Shown: in pieces, positions 6,710 to 8,542 of the stretch
Position numbering within the stretch: position 1 is the stretch's first letter
Layout of the letters: each line of letters starts with the position of its first letter
Assembly (NCBI GenBank): GCA_947471105.1
Contig: CANIYB010000087.1
Location: forward strand, 1 to 8,542
DNA length: 8,542 nucleotides
From: Cytophagaceae bacterium
GTDB taxonomy: Bacteria > Bacteroidota > Bacteroidia > Cytophagales > Spirosomataceae
Direction: 5' to 3'
Program-made: the position numbers and the translations under genes
Notes under the pieces: model-generated
Told to the model about the DNA's origin: nothing
What the model saw: the letters and a program-made list of their open reading frames with translations, nothing else
Database searches by the model: none

Positions 6710-7887
6710 ATAACTCTTAATACAAACCCCTTTAAGTAATTACTTTCAGGGTGAAATAAGTTAATAGGATGGTCTGGAGCTTGAGTCATTTGATGAATGA
6801 CTTGGATTTCCCTACCAGTCTCTATTCCTGCGGCGACTAACATATTATAAAATAAGTCTCTCGTAATTACTTGAGAGCATGAATATGTGAAAATGAGACC
6901 GTTCTTCTTGATTTTTTTAAGAGCCAAGTAATTGATTTTTTGATACCCTTGAAGGGCCTTGTGTTTACTGCTGATTGATTTAGCAAAGGCAGGTGGATCT
7001 AAAATTATAATATCAAACTCTTCTTCACAGTTCTTTAAATAGGGTAGTGTTTCACCTACAATGGATTCATGTTTCTTATTGGGGAATTCATTTAAGGCTA
7101 AATTGGCATTAACTAAATCAATCGCTTTAGCTGAGGTGTCCAATGAAACGACTCTTTTAGCACCTTCTTTTAGCGCATACATAGAAAACCCACCTGAATA
7201 GCAAAATGTATTTAATATAGTCTTGCCTTTTGAATACATCGATAGTAATTGTCTATTATCGCGCTGGTCAATAAAGAAACCTGTTTTTTGCCCAGTAACC
7301 CAATTGACCGAAAATTTTATCCCATTTTCTGTAATTTCATAAGGTGTATCCGCTTTTCCTTCTAAATAACCATTGTTGCAGTTTTGAGCATACTCAGGTG
7401 GCAATGTTTCTTTGCTCTTATCATAAATAGCTTTAATCTTTTTCCCAAAAACGTGATTTAAAGCATTCACGACTTCCATGCGATCTAAATGCATCCCTAT
7501 GGTGTGCGCCTGAAATACAAAAACTCCGTTGTAATGGTCGATCACCAGTCCAGGACATCCGTCGCCTTCACCATGGATTAGTCGGTATGCATTAGTTTCC
7601 CCCAATGGAAGCTTTTGCCTTAATTCGTATGCATTTTTAATTCTTTGTATCCAGAATTCTTCTTTTGACGTGATCTCTTGGAAAGAAACAATTTTGACAG
7701 AAATACTTCCATGATGAAAATGACCCGTTCCTAAGAACTCATCTCTTGAACTGATTACATTAACCCAATCTCCATCTTTTAAATGATCACTTTGTTTTAA
7801 GATTGCTCCTGAGAAAATCCAAGGATGAAATCTCTTCACTGGTGAATCTTTTCCTGGTTTTAGCTGTACAAATTTTATGTCTTCCAT
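6706..7887 (-). CDS. rlmI: RlmI-type class I SAM-dependent 23S rRNA (cytosine-C5) methyltransferase
   Basis: Cytoplasmic RNA methyltransferase; E. coli RlmI makes m5C1962 in 23S rRNA. The 393 residues (E. coli about 396) show an N-terminal PUA domain (1 to about 75; K9-P-G-K and H21-P-W-I-F-S-G), a central EEHEE-like region with Y101-R-L-I-H-G-E-G-D-G-C-P-G-L-V-I-D, then the Rossmann methyltransferase: T198-G-Q-K-T-G-F-F-I-D-Q-R, the SAM motif around F228-C-Y-S-G-G-F-S, D297-P-P-A-F, and Y335-S-C-S-Q with the likely catalytic C337. The C terminus holds A370-P-D-H-P and P381-E-S-N-Y-L-K-G. The frame is open up to ATG 7935, but that start would overlap the upstream gene by 29 nt; ATG 7887 puts the PUA domain at the usual distance from the N terminus and leaves a 19-nt gap. 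It is probably cotranscribed with the phospholipase-like gene. The family assignment is firm; the exact target base is inferred. Confidence 0.91.
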   Translation of the reverse strand: MEDIKFVQLKPGKDSPVKRFHPWIFSGAILKQSDHLKDGDWVNVISSRDEFLGTGHFHHGSISVKIVSFQEITSKEEFWIQRIKNAYELRQKLPLGETNAYRLIHGEGDGCPGLVIDHYNGVFVFQAHTIGMHLDRMEVVNALNHVFGKKIKAIYDKSKETLPPEYAQNCNNGYLEGKADTPYEITENGIKFSVNWVTGQKTGFFIDQRDNRQLLSMYSKGKTILNTFCYSGGFSMYALKEGAKRVVSLDTSAKAIDLVNANLALNEFPNKKHESIVGETLPYLKNCEEEFDIIILDPPAFAKSISSKHKALQGYQKINYLALKKIKKNGLIFTYSCSQVITRDLFYNMLVAAGIETGREIQVIHQMTQAPDHPINLFHPESNYLKGFVLRVI

Positions 7888-7906
7888 CCTGTAAAATTGC
7901 AAAATT

Positions 7907-8542
7907 TTATTTAAAAAAGGGTTGGCCCGCTTCAATCCAAGCAGAATACCAAATATCGCCTACATGTTTATACGCACTTTGAAACCGATTTTCTATTTGA
8001 TGGTCAAGTACTTGATGATATTTTTTACTGTATTCTACGCTATAATTCTTTTGTAGTACGTTGCCTTTTTTTTCAAACGTATATTTCTTTGATTGCTTAA
8101 ATGTGGCGTTTAATTTGGCTTCTTTGTCAATTAAAATTTTCACTTCCGTATGTGATTCTAAAGCCCAATCCCACGCCGATTTAGGTACATTTGAGACAAA
8201 TGTGGCCGGTCCAACCCACTCTTCTAATGCCTCATTTAATAGTTCAGGAATGCGAGATTCCCAAAACGCATGTAATCCTGTTTGCCCCGTTTTTTGCCCA
8301 TCATAATTGGATGTCGTATGCAATGGAACATGTAAATCTCCAATATAATGGCCCATTTCGGCTGACAATTTGATAATCTTGATGGTGTCTAGACGGACAA
8401 ACGCATATTTTAATTCTTGGTATAAAATGGGAATATGCCAGGGGACGATTCCGTGTTTTACTAAACTGTCTTGATGCATATTTTTGATTATTTCAGCCCA
8501 GCTTGTGTAACGAATATCAGCAATCTGATATCGATCTAAATC
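7907..8542 (-). CDS. Zinc-dependent phospholipase C / S1-P1 nuclease-like protein, 5' end cut by window edge
   Basis: The reading frame stays open through 8542 with no stop, so the ATG at 8479 is internal and the N terminus is missing. Of a family usually a little over 300 residues long, 211 are visible. Numbered from the window edge, they include D1-L-D-R-Y, matching a usual D-I-D-H-Y; G31-I-V-P-W-H; the metal-binding core G64-H-Y-I-G-D-L-H-V-P-L-H at 64-75; N79-Y-D-G-Q-K-T-G-Q-T-G-L-H and F93-W-E-S-R; and the C-terminal W198-Y-S-A-W-I-E-A-G-Q-P. The His/Asp spacing H65-x3-D69-x-H71-x3-H75 fits the trinuclear zinc site shared by zinc phospholipase C and S1/P1 nuclease. Such proteins are normally secreted, but the expected signal peptide would lie outside the window. 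Whether the substrate is phospholipid or nucleic acid cannot be decided. rlmI follows after 19 nt. Confidence 0.85.
   Translation of the reverse strand, partial: DLDRYQIADIRYTSWAEIIKNMHQDSLVKHGIVPWHIPILYQELKYAFVRLDTIKIIKLSAEMGHYIGDLHVPLHTTSNYDGQKTGQTGLHAFWESRIPELLNEALEEWVGPATFVSNVPKSAWDWALESHTEVKILIDKEAKLNATFKQSKKYTFEKKGNVLQKNYSVEYSKKYHQVLDHQIENRFQSAYKHVGDIWYSAWIEAGQPFFK

Noticed and set aside
6728..6751. Rho-independent terminator for lepB
   Set aside because: The stem is interrupted by two mismatches and no T-run follows on the plus strand; the bases also encode the conserved C terminus of the rlmI product.
7888..7935. Upstream start (ATG 7935) for the rlmI-like gene
   Set aside because: It would add 16 residues ahead of the PUA domain and overlap the upstream gene by 29 nt; ATG 7887 fits the family better.
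8061..8373. Two overlapping plus-strand frames (8061-8306 and 8191-8373)
   Set aside because: Both are antisense to the zinc phospholipase-like gene, whose frame has conserved motifs across the same bases.

Overview
The window looks like ordinary, compact, AT-rich chromosome from a member of the Bacteroidota, probably a Cytophagales-like or related aquatic lineage; the rank below phylum is a guess. The grounds are the gene order parA-parB-DUF5683-dapB-lepB, which is a typical Bacteroidota arrangement, start codons without a clear Shine-Dalgarno sequence, a long LepB with a large insert, and a zinc-dependent phospholipase C-like protein of a type common in this phylum. I see no rRNA, tRNA, CRISPR array, insertion sequence, integrase, toxin-antitoxin pair or phage gene.

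Layout. Positions 1-1541 (minus strand) hold a proton-coupled oligopeptide transporter (POT/PTR2 family) whose 3' end runs off the left edge. A 174-nt divergent intergenic region (1542-1715) separates it from a tight plus-strand cluster of six genes: parA (1716-2495), parB (2507-3424), a DUF5683 membrane protein (3429-4061), dapB (4058-4771), a phytanoyl-CoA dioxygenase-like Fe(II)/2-oxoglutarate oxygenase (4771-5559) and lepB (5561-6709). Junctions run from an 11-nt gap to a 4-nt overlap, so the six are almost certainly one operon with translational coupling. lepB then meets, tail to tail with a 4-nt overlap, a minus-strand pair: an RlmI-type 23S rRNA cytosine methyltransferase (6706-7887) and, upstream of it, a zinc-dependent phospholipase C / S1-P1 nuclease-like protein (7907-8542) whose 5' end runs off the right edge.

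How the genes fit together. The operon joins chromosome partitioning (ParA ATPase, ParB CTPase/DNA clamp) to envelope and growth functions: DapB makes the precursor of meso-diaminopimelate and lysine, and LepB releases exported proteins from the membrane. DUF5683 is a short predicted membrane protein of unknown role that travels with this set. The oxygenase is the least expected member, and its substrate cannot be read from the sequence.

Novelty. I do not see an undescribed defence, mobile or biosynthetic system here. The points most worth a second look are the oxygenase between dapB and lepB, the uncharacterised DUF5683 protein coupled to parB, and the lack of a recognisable full parS site next to parAB.
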